A stretch of DNA of 64,000 bases, taken from Marinoscillum sp965229915. Its GTDB lineage: Bacteria; Bacteroidota; Bacteroidia; Cytophagales; Cyclobacteriaceae. The position numbers and the translations under genes are program-made. Below the pieces are notes generated by a model that saw only the letters and a list, made by a program, of their open reading frames with translations, searched no databases and was not told the DNA's origin. Below are positions 26,381 through 34,380 of this stretch, piece by piece (the stretch's first letter is position 1; each line of letters begins with the position of its first letter). The DNA is taken from NCBI RefSeq assembly GCF_965229915.1, contig NZ_CBDDJZ010000002.1:1-64000 (forward strand), in the 5' to 3' direction.

Positions 26381-27637
26381 TCAAGTTTTCTGTTTCTTCT
26401 TCTTAGCTGCAGGGAAAAGAATGTTGTTCAAAATCAACCGATAACCCGGTGAGTTTGGATGTAGGTTGAGATCTGTAGGCTGTTCGTTCACAAAGTGCTG
26501 GTAATCTTCTGGATCATGACCGCCATAGAATGTCCAAAACCCCTTACCCAAAACTCCGTGAATGTAACGTGCTTCACCGATGGATCGGTTTTCTCCCATG
26601 ATGACCACATCCGATTTGATCAACGACTTTCTGAAAGAAGTCGTTTGACCCATAAATCCTTTAATGGTGGTTTGATGATTCTGTGTGAGCATGGTTGGGA
26701 TGGGATCCCATTTGGCTGAAAACTGAAACAAGGAGAAAAAGTCATTTTCCTGTCTCAAACCTCTTTCTCTTGCTTGCATGTCAATGTTGGAATACTCGTA
26801 TTCGAATGGATTTCTCTCAATGGTGAAGTTCTCAAAAGCGAACGTTTCACTGTAATCTAATTTTGATTGAGCATTGGGATCGGCTGGGTCACCATCATAC
26901 ATCGATTCAACTATGTCGAGACCTTCCGCAGATAGTGCAATGTCATAAGTGTCTGTAGCCGAGCACATGGCAAACAAAAATCCACCACTGGCTACATAGG
27001 ATTTTATCTTTTTGACTACTGCCAGCTTGAGGTGTGAGACTTTGGAGAAACCATGTTTTTTGGCAGATTCTTCGTATTCGCGTTGCTGCTGCTGATACCA
27101 GGGAAAGTGCTGGTAGGTTCGATAAAACTTGCCGTACTGACCTGTGAAATCCTCATGATGGAGGTGTAGCCAGTCGTACTTTGGTAGTTCATTGTACATG
27201 ATTTCATCATCGAAAATCACATCGTAGGGAATCTCTGCATAGGTAAGTACCAATGTCACCGCATCATCCCATGGTTGCTTGCTTTTAGGTGAGTACACGG
27301 CAATTTTCGGATACTTTTCCAATTTCATTACGTCCATATTGGAGGCTGGACTGGCAATTTCGTTGAGAATTCCATTGGCCTGAGCATCTGATATTACCTC
27401 ATAAGAAACATTGCGAATCACACATTCATTTTCTATCCGTTGAAGGTATTTGACCATAAAACTTCCGCCACGATAATTCAATAACCAATCGGCAGGAACA
27501 TCCTGGGTCAACATCCAGTACGTAATTCCGTATGCTTTAAGGTGGTTGGTTTGAGTTTCATCCATCGGTATCAGCAAATAAGCTGAATGCGCCTTCAATG
27601 AAATGAATATGATTAGTATCAAAAAGAGTTTTCGCAT
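26381..27637 (-). CDS. Exported protein of the family often labelled asparagine synthetase B
   Basis: 418 aa from ATG 27637 (MRKLFLILIIF). Clear signal peptide (to about residue 18, KAHSA), then LLIPMDETQTNHLKAYG, YWMLTQ, IAVYSPKSKQPWDDAVT, DWLHLHHEDFTGQYG and FAMCSATDTYDIAL. I recognise this as a conserved Bacteroidota protein that is commonly named asparagine synthetase B. I see no N-terminal Cys2 nucleophile and no PP-loop motif of AsnB, and it is exported, so that name is probably wrong. The central part may have a GATase-like fold. Real function unknown. Confidence 0.75.
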   Translation of the reverse strand: MRKLFLILIIFISLKAHSAYLLIPMDETQTNHLKAYGITYWMLTQDVPADWLLNYRGGSFMVKYLQRIENECVIRNVSYEVISDAQANGILNEIASPASNMDVMKLEKYPKIAVYSPKSKQPWDDAVTLVLTYAEIPYDVIFDDEIMYNELPKYDWLHLHHEDFTGQYGKFYRTYQHFPWYQQQQREYEESAKKHGFSKVSHLKLAVVKKIKSYVASGGFLFAMCSATDTYDIALSAEGLDIVESMYDGDPADPNAQSKLDYSETFAFENFTIERNPFEYEYSNIDMQARERGLRQENDFFSLFQFSAKWDPIPTMLTQNHQTTIKGFMGQTTSFRKSLIKSDVVIMGENRSIGEARYIHGVLGKGFWTFYGGHDPEDYQHFVNEQPTDLNLHPNSPGYRLILNNILFPAAKKKKQKT

Positions 27638-27720
27638 ATTTGAATGTCTAATTTTATTAACCCAACGCATTAGCTAAACGCATAGTTCTACTTAACTTCA
27701 CCAACAACAAAGGCAACCTA

Positions 27721-28956
27721 ATGAATCTTAGAGAAAACATCAAAGAAGGAATCAACTCAGTGAAAGCTAACAAGCTGCGAACCATTCTTACGGCGGCCAT
27801 TATAGCGATCGGTATCACCTCTTTGGTTGGAATCCTGACGGCCATAGAAGGCATTCAAACGTCTATTAACGACAGTTTTTCAAATCTTGGTGCCAATACC
27901 TTTGATGTGGAGAGTAAACGAAGCAACAGAGGAAGTAGAGATGGTCGCAGTGCAAAGGTGTTTCCCCCACTAAAATATGATGACCTGGTAAGGTTTAAGG
28001 ATAAGTTCGACGCGGGTACTGTGGCAGTTAATGCCTGGGTGACAGGTATTGCCGAGGCTAAGCGTGGATCTAAAAAGACCAACCCTAATACCAGAGTGCA
28101 GGGAGGAGATTATGATTACCTGTTGGTGGAAGGATATGATGTGAAAGAAGGTAGGTCTTTTTCCAGGACAGAGGTAGACAATGGTGCGATGGTGGTGATC
28201 ATTGGTCGGGAGATCAAAGATGCACTATTTGAAAAGGGCGAAGATCCGATCAATAAGAACATCAAGTTCATGGGGTCTAAGTTTAAAGTAATTGGTGTGT
28301 TGGAACCTCAAGGTGGAGCTAGTGGAAATGGTAGTGCAGATCGAATGTGTCTGGTGCCGATGGTCACGGCGCGTAAACTGGCAGCTGGCAGACAGCTTAA
28401 CTATGAGGCAACAGTCGCTGTAAATGACCCCAATAATATGGATGCTGCTGTAGGTCTGGCTACAGGCCTGATGCGTGCGATAAGAAGAGATCCTGTAAAA
28501 GAAGAAGATTCTTTTGAAATACAGGTCAATCAATCGCTGGCTGAACGACTAGGTGAGATTACCGGATATCTTCGGATTGGTGGATTCACCATCGGATTTA
28601 TCACACTTTTGGGAGCGTCTATTGGTTTGATGAATATCATGCTGGTGTCAGTAACCGAACGTACGCGTGAAATAGGTGTGCGAAAAGCATTGGGAGCCAC
28701 CCCATTGAAAATCAGACAGCAGTTTTTGATTGAAGCCATTGTGATCACCCAAATGGGTGGTTTTGGTGGGATCATACTAGGAATCGGCATAGGCAACCTC
28801 ACGTCAATTGCTATTTCAGATTCAGGTTTTGTGATTCCCTGGGTTTGGATATTGTTTGGAGTTACTGTGGGTATGATTGTTGGGTTGGTTTCTGGATATT
28901 TACCAGCTTACAAAGCTTCCAAACTGGATCCTATTGACTCGTTACGATTTGAATAA
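27721..28956 (+). CDS. MacB/FtsX-type ABC transporter permease
   Basis: 411 aa. N-terminal TM helix (about 22-45), a periplasmic MacB core domain (to about 285) and three C-terminal TM helices of the FtsX domain, with SVTERTREIGVRKALGATP as the coupling motif. Four TMs in total. Such proteins work with an ATPase, which is not adjacent here, and with a periplasmic adaptor. Directly abuts apt (no gap). Confidence 0.9.
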   Translation: MNLRENIKEGINSVKANKLRTILTAAIIAIGITSLVGILTAIEGIQTSINDSFSNLGANTFDVESKRSNRGSRDGRSAKVFPPLKYDDLVRFKDKFDAGTVAVNAWVTGIAEAKRGSKKTNPNTRVQGGDYDYLLVEGYDVKEGRSFSRTEVDNGAMVVIIGREIKDALFEKGEDPINKNIKFMGSKFKVIGVLEPQGGASGNGSADRMCLVPMVTARKLAAGRQLNYEATVAVNDPNNMDAAVGLATGLMRAIRRDPVKEEDSFEIQVNQSLAERLGEITGYLRIGGFTIGFITLLGASIGLMNIMLVSVTERTREIGVRKALGATPLKIRQQFLIEAIVITQMGGFGGIILGIGIGNLTSIAISDSGFVIPWVWILFGVTVGMIVGLVSGYLPAYKASKLDPIDSLRFE

Positions 28957-29481
28957 ATGAATATTGCAGAGAAATTAACCAAAACGATACGCGATGTGCC
29001 TGACTTCCCCAAGCCAGGCATTTTGTTTAAAGACATTACACCAGTGCTAGCTGATCCAGAACTTAGTCTGGAGGTCAGCAAAGCCTTTTACGATTATTGG
29101 TCTGCCAAAGGTGTTCAAGCTGTAATAGGTATTGAGTCCAGGGGATTTATCTATGGTTTACAACTGGCTCAGCAGTTGCATGTGCCTTTTATTCCAGTAA
29201 GAAAAGCTGGTAAGTTGCCGTACAAGACCATTAAGCATTCATATGATTTGGAGTATGGTTCTGCAGAGATTGAAATCCATACCGATGCGATCAAGCAAGG
29301 ACAAAAGGTGTTGATCCATGATGACTTGTTGGCGACTGGAGGCACAGCTAAGGCTGCCTGTGAGCTAATCGAGAAGATAGGTGGAGAGGTAGTCGGTTAT
29401 TCTTTTCTGGTAGAACTTGGTTTCCTGAATGGATCGGGGAAACTGGATGGGAAGGATGTGCACTCATTGGTGAGGTTTTGA
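28957..29481 (+). CDS. apt: Adenine phosphoribosyltransferase
   Basis: 174 aa. The PRPP loop VLIHDDLLATGGTA, the N-terminal VPDFPKPGILFKDITP and IESRGFIYG identify APRT, which salvages adenine to AMP with PRPP. Starts immediately after the permease stop codon. Confidence 0.97.
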   Translation: MNIAEKLTKTIRDVPDFPKPGILFKDITPVLADPELSLEVSKAFYDYWSAKGVQAVIGIESRGFIYGLQLAQQLHVPFIPVRKAGKLPYKTIKHSYDLEYGSAEIEIHTDAIKQGQKVLIHDDLLATGGTAKAACELIEKIGGEVVGYSFLVELGFLNGSGKLDGKDVHSLVRF

Positions 29482-29544
29482 ATGGTATCGCTATGACCGC
29501 CGAATGACGGTTTTTCATTGTGCTGTCCAAATCCTTATCTCAAT

Positions 29545-30063
29545 GTGACCTCTGCCTTCGCCGAGGTGACGGCTGGTTTGCTGATTTTTTTTGTGTTTCG
29601 TCATTCCTGTGAAGGCAGGAATCGCATGAAGTGTAAAATGACCGACAGAAAAAATTGGAAAGAGCTACTATTGGAGCTCTGAAACACTTTCAAACAAGTC
29701 CTTCCAAGTCGGGTTGAATTCAATTATCAAACGATCTTTCCAAGCTCTTTTCCATTTTTTGAGCTGTTTTTCCCGGATAATAGCAGATTCTATGTGATTA
29801 TGGAATTCAAAATATACTAGATCGTGACATTGATATTTTTGTGTAAATCCGGATCCTTCTCTGATTTTATGCTCATAGGCACGTGTATATAAATTTGCGG
29901 TTACACCTATGTAAAGAGTTGTTCGATATTTGTTGGTAACTATGTAAACGTACCCGCCTTTACCTGTCATTTAATGAATTTAAAGTTATTTGGCCAAATA
30001 ATCTAATCGTATTTCTTATGTATTCAGGCATCACATGGCAAGAGAAAGATATATTTTACCGAT
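29545..30063 (-). mobile_element. Full-length GIY-YIG repeat unit (U1)
   Basis: 519 bp from hairpin A to the base before the next hairpin A. Order on the + strand: hairpin A (CCTCTGC-CTTC-GCCGAGG, 29549-29566), a conserved spacer, hairpin B (ATTCCTGTGAAGGCAGGAAT, about 29603-29622), the 3' end of the minus-strand GIY-YIG gene, the gene body, and its ~90-bp upstream region. All of it except about 285 bp of gene body and start recurs in the two following units. This is the structure expected of a small element and its parental copy. Confidence 0.75.
29668..29970 (-). CDS. GIY-YIG endonuclease domain protein, intact
   Basis: 100 aa. Complete single-domain GIY-YIG protein: YVYIVTN (GIY strand), TLYIGVT (YIG strand), the catalytic Arg in NLYTRAYEHK, and a Glu in EKQLKKWKRAWK; the C-terminal tail is FNPTWKDLFESVSELQ. 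Such stand-alone proteins are common in Bacteroidota; activity unproven. The last codons are part of the repeated sequence: the downstream units carry FDSVSELQ at the same place, so the gene is an integral part of the repeat. Confidence 0.9.
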   Translation of the reverse strand: MTGKGGYVYIVTNKYRTTLYIGVTANLYTRAYEHKIREGSGFTQKYQCHDLVYFEFHNHIESAIIREKQLKKWKRAWKDRLIIEFNPTWKDLFESVSELQ

Positions 30064-30297
30064 GTGATCTGCCTTCGCAGAGGTGACGGCTGGTTTGCTG
30101 ATGTTTTTTTTGTGTTTCGTCATTCCTGCGAAGGCAGGAATCGCATGAAGTGTAAAATGACCGACGTAAAAAATTGGAAAGAGATCCAATTGGAGCTCCG
30201 AAACACTATCAAACAAAAGTTATTTGGCCACATAATCTAATCTTCATACTTACGAATGCAGGCATCACATGGCAAGAGAAAGACATATTTTAATGAT
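30064..30297 (-). mobile_element. Internally deleted derivative of the GIY-YIG unit (U2)
   Basis: 234 bp. Same order as U1 (hairpin A, spacer, hairpin B, gene 3' end, upstream region) but the GIY-YIG body is missing; the remaining gene end FDSVSELQ joins directly to the upstream region ending in ATTTGGCC. The hairpin A copy has a 2-bp deletion (GTGATCTGCC). Short ORFs reading out of it are not genes. Confidence 0.75.
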
Positions 30298-30533
30298 GTG
30301 ACCTCTGCCTTCGCAGAGGTGACGGCTGGTTTGCTGATGTTTTTTTTGTGTTTCTTCATTCCTGCGAAGGCAGGAATCGCATGAAGTGTAAAATGACCGA
30401 CGTAAAAAATTGGAAAGAGATCCAATTGGAGCTCTGAAACACTATCAAACAAAAGTCATTTGGCCAAATAATCTAATCGTATTTCTTATGTATTCAGGCA
30501 TCACATGGCAAGAGAAAAACGTATTTTACTGAT
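30298..30533 (-). mobile_element. Internally deleted derivative of the GIY-YIG unit (U3)
   Basis: 236 bp, with the same deletion junction as U2 and very few differences from it. Hairpin A is perfect here (CCTCTGC-CTTC-GCAGAGG), as is hairpin B (ATTCCTGC-GAAG-GCAGGAAT). Confidence 0.75.
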
Positions 30534-30560
30534 GTGACCTCTGCCTTCGCAGACGTGACG
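30534..30560. repeat. Terminal hairpin A closing the array
   Basis: GTGACCTCTGCCTTCGCAGA then CGTGACG, a hairpin A copy with one change, after which similarity to the array ends. It makes the array A-B-gene-A-B-A-B-A. Confidence 0.75.
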
Positions 30561-30582
30561 ATTGATGGATTAAATATGTCTC

Positions 30583-30612
30583 GTCATGCTGAGCTTAGTC
30601 GAAGCATAGACA
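30583..30612. repeat. Interspersed palindromic repeat of another type
   Basis: GTCATGCTGAGCTTAGTCGA with AGCATAGAC: ATGCT pairs with AGCAT and inner bases pair partly. Sequences of this kind are widely dispersed between genes in many bacteria. It lies just beyond the GIY-YIG array, before the lipoprotein gene. Confidence 0.5.
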
Positions 30613-30646
30613 AAACGATGAGGAAATCAGCAAACCCGAATTTCTT

Positions 30647-31009
30647 CTACTCAATGATCATTACTTCCTTCGCTCGATCCAGCGCATCAAACCGGATGCT
30701 CAGTCGTTTGGGGGTTGGCACATTCGTGCAGGTGTCACCAGGAGTGAGGTTGTAGTAAAAGAACTTCTCTGTTCTGCGGTATAGCTCGTGCTCGCTAGGC
30801 TGACCCAATAACTTTTTGATTTGAGTTTGGCCTTCTCCTAATAGCTTGTCTTTGTTATCCACCAGAACATTTGCCAGGTTAATTTTATCCTGATCACAAT
30901 ATGAAATTGGAGTTTTCCAAAGCTCTTTATCAAAGCCTTCGATGGTAGGCGTAGAATAGCAGCCCCATAAGGCGACACACAAAATGGAAGCAACAGCAAG
31001 AATTCTCAT
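30647..31009 (-). CDS. Small putative lipoprotein, unknown function
   Basis: 120 aa. Signal peptide with lipobox LWGC (Cys17), then a soluble domain with KLLGQPSEHELYRR that resembles the small SmpA/OmlA-like outer-membrane lipoprotein helices (IKKLLGxP pattern). Two further Cys may form a disulfide. Similarity is weak, so function is left open. Confidence 0.6.
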   Translation of the reverse strand: MRILAVASILCVALWGCYSTPTIEGFDKELWKTPISYCDQDKINLANVLVDNKDKLLGEGQTQIKKLLGQPSEHELYRRTEKFFYYNLTPGDTCTNVPTPKRLSIRFDALDRAKEVMIIE

Positions 31010-31027
31010 GCCTACAAAAGTATTACA

Positions 31028-32254
31028 TCAGGCCTTTACGGCTTCCACTTTTTGATCTTCTTTCCGCACATAGAAAAACCAACCGGTCGAGATCAATGCA
31101 TAAGCTCCACAGATCATACTTATCCAGTTGGTGTCAAAAAGGAGCGTTACTGTAATGGCAGCCACTATAATCCGAATATATTCCAGATTGACCCAGCGTG
31201 TTTGATTGTCAAACAGAACACCAAACTGGGCAACTGACCAGATGATCAGGGTAGAAAAAGCAAGCTTTTGATTCATCAGCAAATCATCAGCCGTAAACAA
31301 GAACAAGCTGGTAATACCTAAGACAGCAATGAACTGTACCAACACGTACAGACTAAGTTTGAAAGCGGGAGTGGTATTGTATTTAGCATAAGTGGACTTG
31401 TCGACTTCTGGAGCAGCCTGGTAGCCACCAAGTTCCTGTGGGCGCCAGCCGGGTTTATTCCAAACGACCCCCATTTTATTCATGAATCCCGGGGTTTCTC
31501 TTAACTGTCCAGCCATGTCCACATAGTGCTGTAGGTTGGCCCAAACGGGATTCCAGGTATTAATCGGTTTGGTGATGCCGTAGGTCGGGCGCTCTTCTTC
31601 TTCCTGAAAGGTGCCAAACATTCTATCCCAGATAATCAAGGAGCCTGCGTGGTTCTTGTCAATGTATTTGGGGTCCCGACCATGATGTACTCGGTGATGG
31701 GAGGGTGTGTTGAAAATGAATTCAATGGGTTTAGGCAGTTTACCAATGGTTTCTGTATGGATCCAAAACTGATACACTGTGTTTAACGCACTGATAAGCA
31801 GAAACATCGTCGGGTCAAACCCTAAAAAAGCCAAAGGCATGTAAAACCAAAACGTCCAGATGCCCTGAAATGATCCCTGTCTCAATGCAACAGAGAAGTT
31901 GTAATCTTCACTCTGGTGGTGTACTACATGACCACCCCAAAAGAGATTGATTTCATGCGACATCCGGTGCGCCCAGTAATAACAGAAATCTACACCGAGT
32001 ACTAATAAGATCACACTCCACCAGGTGACAGGGATGTCCATGATGGCCCAGCTTTCAGATACAAATAGGAAAGCTGCTATGGTAAAAACTTTAATAAAAG
32101 CTCCGGTTACCTGCTGGGTAATACCACAAGAGATGTTAGTCACAGCATCATTTAGCCGGTAAATGTGCTTCTTGGAGAAGAACTGAATCATCAGTTCGAT
32201 CCCAATCAACAGGAAATAAATGGGGATGGATAAAATGACAGGGTTAATGTTCAT
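31028..32254 (-). CDS. Sterol desaturase / fatty acid hydroxylase family protein (AGMO-like)
   Basis: 408 aa membrane protein with eight or more TM helices. Diiron histidine boxes: HRMSHE, HVVHHQSEDYN and HHRVHHG. The arrangement, with HTETIG and WDRMFGTF, is that of the alkylglycerol monooxygenase-like branch, which cleaves ether lipids in animals; the bacterial substrate is unknown. A C-terminal block of about four extra TM helices follows the catalytic domain. Next to, but not overlapping, an ECF sigma module on the same strand. Confidence 0.88.
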   Translation of the reverse strand: MNINPVILSIPIYFLLIGIELMIQFFSKKHIYRLNDAVTNISCGITQQVTGAFIKVFTIAAFLFVSESWAIMDIPVTWWSVILLVLGVDFCYYWAHRMSHEINLFWGGHVVHHQSEDYNFSVALRQGSFQGIWTFWFYMPLAFLGFDPTMFLLISALNTVYQFWIHTETIGKLPKPIEFIFNTPSHHRVHHGRDPKYIDKNHAGSLIIWDRMFGTFQEEEERPTYGITKPINTWNPVWANLQHYVDMAGQLRETPGFMNKMGVVWNKPGWRPQELGGYQAAPEVDKSTYAKYNTTPAFKLSLYVLVQFIAVLGITSLFLFTADDLLMNQKLAFSTLIIWSVAQFGVLFDNQTRWVNLEYIRIIVAAITVTLLFDTNWISMICGAYALISTGWFFYVRKEDQKVEAVKA

Positions 32255-32313
32255 GTGTCAAATATACTCGTTATGCAGAGTATTTTGAAATAACCATTAG
32301 ATTCCCATGGGTT

Positions 32314-32922
32314 TTAGCCTTCCAACATCTCAATATTATCCTCTAACTGAGCCAGGTACTTCCCAAAAGCCTTTTCATTCATCTTCTTAGCGGCAAAGTG
32401 ACCAATCACCGTAAAAAGCAACACCGTAATGATTAAGGTAACCCAATGCCAGGCCTTATCCATAATCACTGCTTCACGATCAACTAATTGCATGCCCAGA
32501 AAAAATCCACCAGATGTGGAAATCGGGTACATCGTAAGGCCCACAATCTCTTCGTATCGGATCACTCGTTTGATTCGGTCCCGGTATTGTTTGAGACCTG
32601 TGAGAATGTCATTGTCCATGTTGACTCCTTTGTTCAAAATCTGAAGCTCTTGATAGAGCAGGATACCACCAATCGCATACGCCATCAGTAGAATGCACAG
32701 CAAGATCTGTGAGGCCAGCGGAAAAGCAAATGGAATAATGATGGCAAAGGCAATGGTGAAGAAGATGGCATAGCCCAGTTTGTACTTCACACCACGTCGC
32801 AGTTTGGCGATGATGCCTTTGGATTTGGTGTTGACCGTGAACTTGATTTCATCCTCGGTGAGGTTGGTAAAACCCTCGGTTTTACGCTTGAGAGAACCCC
32901 ATGCTTCTTTCAATTCATCCAT
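32314..32922 (-). CDS. Membrane protein, probable partner of the ECF sigma factor
   Basis: 202 aa. Acidic/helical N-terminus (MDELKEAWGSLKRK), two TM pairs (about 48-90 and 145-180) and a charged C-terminus. It overlaps the upstream ECF sigma gene by 8 bp, so translation is coupled. A membrane protein with a short cytoplasmic N-terminus next to a sigma gene is likely to be its anti-sigma factor, but I recognise no zinc-finger or RskA/FecR motif. Confidence 0.6.
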   Translation of the reverse strand: MDELKEAWGSLKRKTEGFTNLTEDEIKFTVNTKSKGIIAKLRRGVKYKLGYAIFFTIAFAIIIPFAFPLASQILLCILLMAYAIGGILLYQELQILNKGVNMDNDILTGLKQYRDRIKRVIRYEEIVGLTMYPISTSGGFFLGMQLVDREAVIMDKAWHWVTLIITVLLFTVIGHFAAKKMNEKAFGKYLAQLEDNIEMLEG

Positions 32923-33397
32923 TGGGTCTATCGTTTATTTTCTTTTTCAATTGTTCCTTTATTCGGTGCAGCTTCACGCCTACATTATTTTTGGTCAAGC
33001 CAGTGATGTCACCGATCTCACTGTTGTCATAATCCTCCAGATGCAGGGTGATGATGGTCTTATCGATATCATTCAATCCTTTGATTGCTCTGAGTAGGAG
33101 GTCGGCTTGTTCGGAAGTGTCTTTGGGGAGCTCCTTCACAAAATCAGTGTCCTTGATTTCTGTGGTTTCCACTTTCTTCTTCCGTTTGTATGTCAGTACG
33201 GTATTCAGCGCCACTCGGTAAAGCCAGGTGCTGAACTGACTATCGCCCCGAAACCGGTCTTTCGCTTTCCAGGCTTGCAGCTGGATTTCTTGCTTCAGAT
33301 CACGGCTTTCCTCCGGATCGTCCACATACAGATAAAGGATCTTGTGAATGATTCCCGAGTGATTTTGAATCTTACTGATAAAGTCTTTTTCAGTCAA
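32915..33397 (-). CDS. ECF RNA polymerase sigma factor
   Basis: 160 aa. Region 2 (DDPEESRDLKQEIQLQAWK, FSTWLYRVALNTVLTYKR) and region 4 (LNDIDKTIITLHLEDYDNSE, GLTKNNVGVKLHRIKEQLK). TTG start; no ATG in frame upstream. It directs RNA polymerase to an unknown regulon and is probably controlled by the overlapping membrane-protein gene. Confidence 0.9.
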   Translation of the reverse strand: MTEKDFISKIQNHSGIIHKILYLYVDDPEESRDLKQEIQLQAWKAKDRFRGDSQFSTWLYRVALNTVLTYKRKKKVETTEIKDTDFVKELPKDTSEQADLLLRAIKGLNDIDKTIITLHLEDYDNSEIGDITGLTKNNVGVKLHRIKEQLKKKINDRPNG

Positions 33398-33806
33398 GGT
33401 ATTTGTTGTTGATGCCTTTCGGTGACGTTAGTGTCATGTGAGGTCGGGGAAATTACAGGGGGTGAAAATAATCTTATTTCCACCTCACCCCAATATTTAA
33501 TATGTTAAAGATCATTAATGCTATCAAGCCCCTCTCTTGCGAAGAGGTGCACGATTAGTGGGAGGTATGGGGAAAGTTGGAGGATGAACATAAACCAAGG
33601 CTTCAAATAATTACTTCAGTGTTCGGTTATTCGGTACTGACATACTGATCACCGATCTTCCGATAATATTATCAATTCACCGACAAAACACCTTTCATCA
33701 AGCATCACATTTTTATCACTTCAACTATCATAATTCACCCTTCATCGCCTACTTTTGCCACCGCTAATCGAGGTATCACTCAAAATCAATTCTGCACCCA
33801 ACAAAT
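33398..33806. other. 409-bp divergent intergenic region
   Basis: No gene. It separates the ECF sigma module (minus) from a small membrane protein gene (plus) and so must hold both promoters. CCTCTCTTGCGAAGAGG near 33533-33549 is a small imperfect hairpin resembling hairpin A of the GIY-YIG array. The right part is AT-rich with a -7-like element at 33750. Confidence 0.5.
33750..33757 (+). promoter_or_regulatory. Candidate -7 element for the membrane protein gene at 33807
   Basis: TACTTTTG fits TAnnTTTG and lies 49 bp before the ATG at 33807. No clear TTTG -33 element. Confidence 0.45.
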
Positions 33807-34229
33807 ATGCTTAGAGTCGTTAATTTCCTGAAAGTCCTATCAATGGTTTTGTTTTTGGCTATTCTATTGCTGGTTTATGCCTACCTACCAGTAATGGCCG
33901 ATCTAACACTTGACAATGGAGACTTTCAGGTTCGAAAAGAAGACTTCTTTTATTTTGGAATTGGCGTGTTTGTGGTGGTCAACCTGTTTTTCCTAGGTTT
34001 TCAAAAACTGTTTGAACAGTTCATTGCCAAGGTAGAGGTGAAAGCCTGGGTGAGAGGTCTCAGTTTTGTGATCAATATTTATCTGACGCTTATCGTTGGC
34101 TTCATAGGAGTGATCAACAATACTAACCACCTCAATCCATCAGGATTTGCTTACCTCAACTATTTAGGGCCTTTTTTGATTTTTTCTTGGATAGTTGGGT
34201 TGATCTATGTGGTCAAGCAGAAGTCGTAA
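33807..34229 (+). CDS. Four-TM membrane protein, DUF2975-like
   Basis: 140 aa with four TM helices (about 8-30, 48-68, 85-105, 115-135) and short loops. Composition and layout resemble DUF2975 membrane proteins, often encoded with an XRE regulator, which is not the case here. Function unknown. A terminator follows. Confidence 0.6.
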   Translation: MLRVVNFLKVLSMVLFLAILLLVYAYLPVMADLTLDNGDFQVRKEDFFYFGIGVFVVVNLFFLGFQKLFEQFIAKVEVKAWVRGLSFVINIYLTLIVGFIGVINNTNHLNPSGFAYLNYLGPFLIFSWIVGLIYVVKQKS

Positions 34230-34282
34230 AACTGATTGACTTGCAACATTTTATGGCTTATTAATTCAACAATAGGCTCAAG

Positions 34283-34308
34283 GGAGCGTGATTTTATGCT
34301 CCTTTTTT
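34283..34308 (+). terminator. Intrinsic terminator
   Basis: GGAGCGT pairs with ATGCTCC (one G-U) around a short AT loop, then a T run. It isolates the small membrane protein gene from parE. Confidence 0.8.
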
Positions 34309-34380
34309 AATCTGATTTTTTGTCTAAATTTCGATTTGAGTTTATTCAAATCAACCAATTTATTGATTCGTTAGAAGCGT

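Noticed and set aside
30031..30452. Two short minus-strand ORFs beginning MFDSVSELQ
   Set aside because: They read out of the deleted repeat units through hairpin B (giving HAIPAFAGM-like strings). They are by-products of the repeat sequence, not genes.
29545..30560. CRISPR array
   Set aside because: Repeats are about 235 bp, only three units, with no short regular spacers; one unit carries a gene. No cas genes are present.
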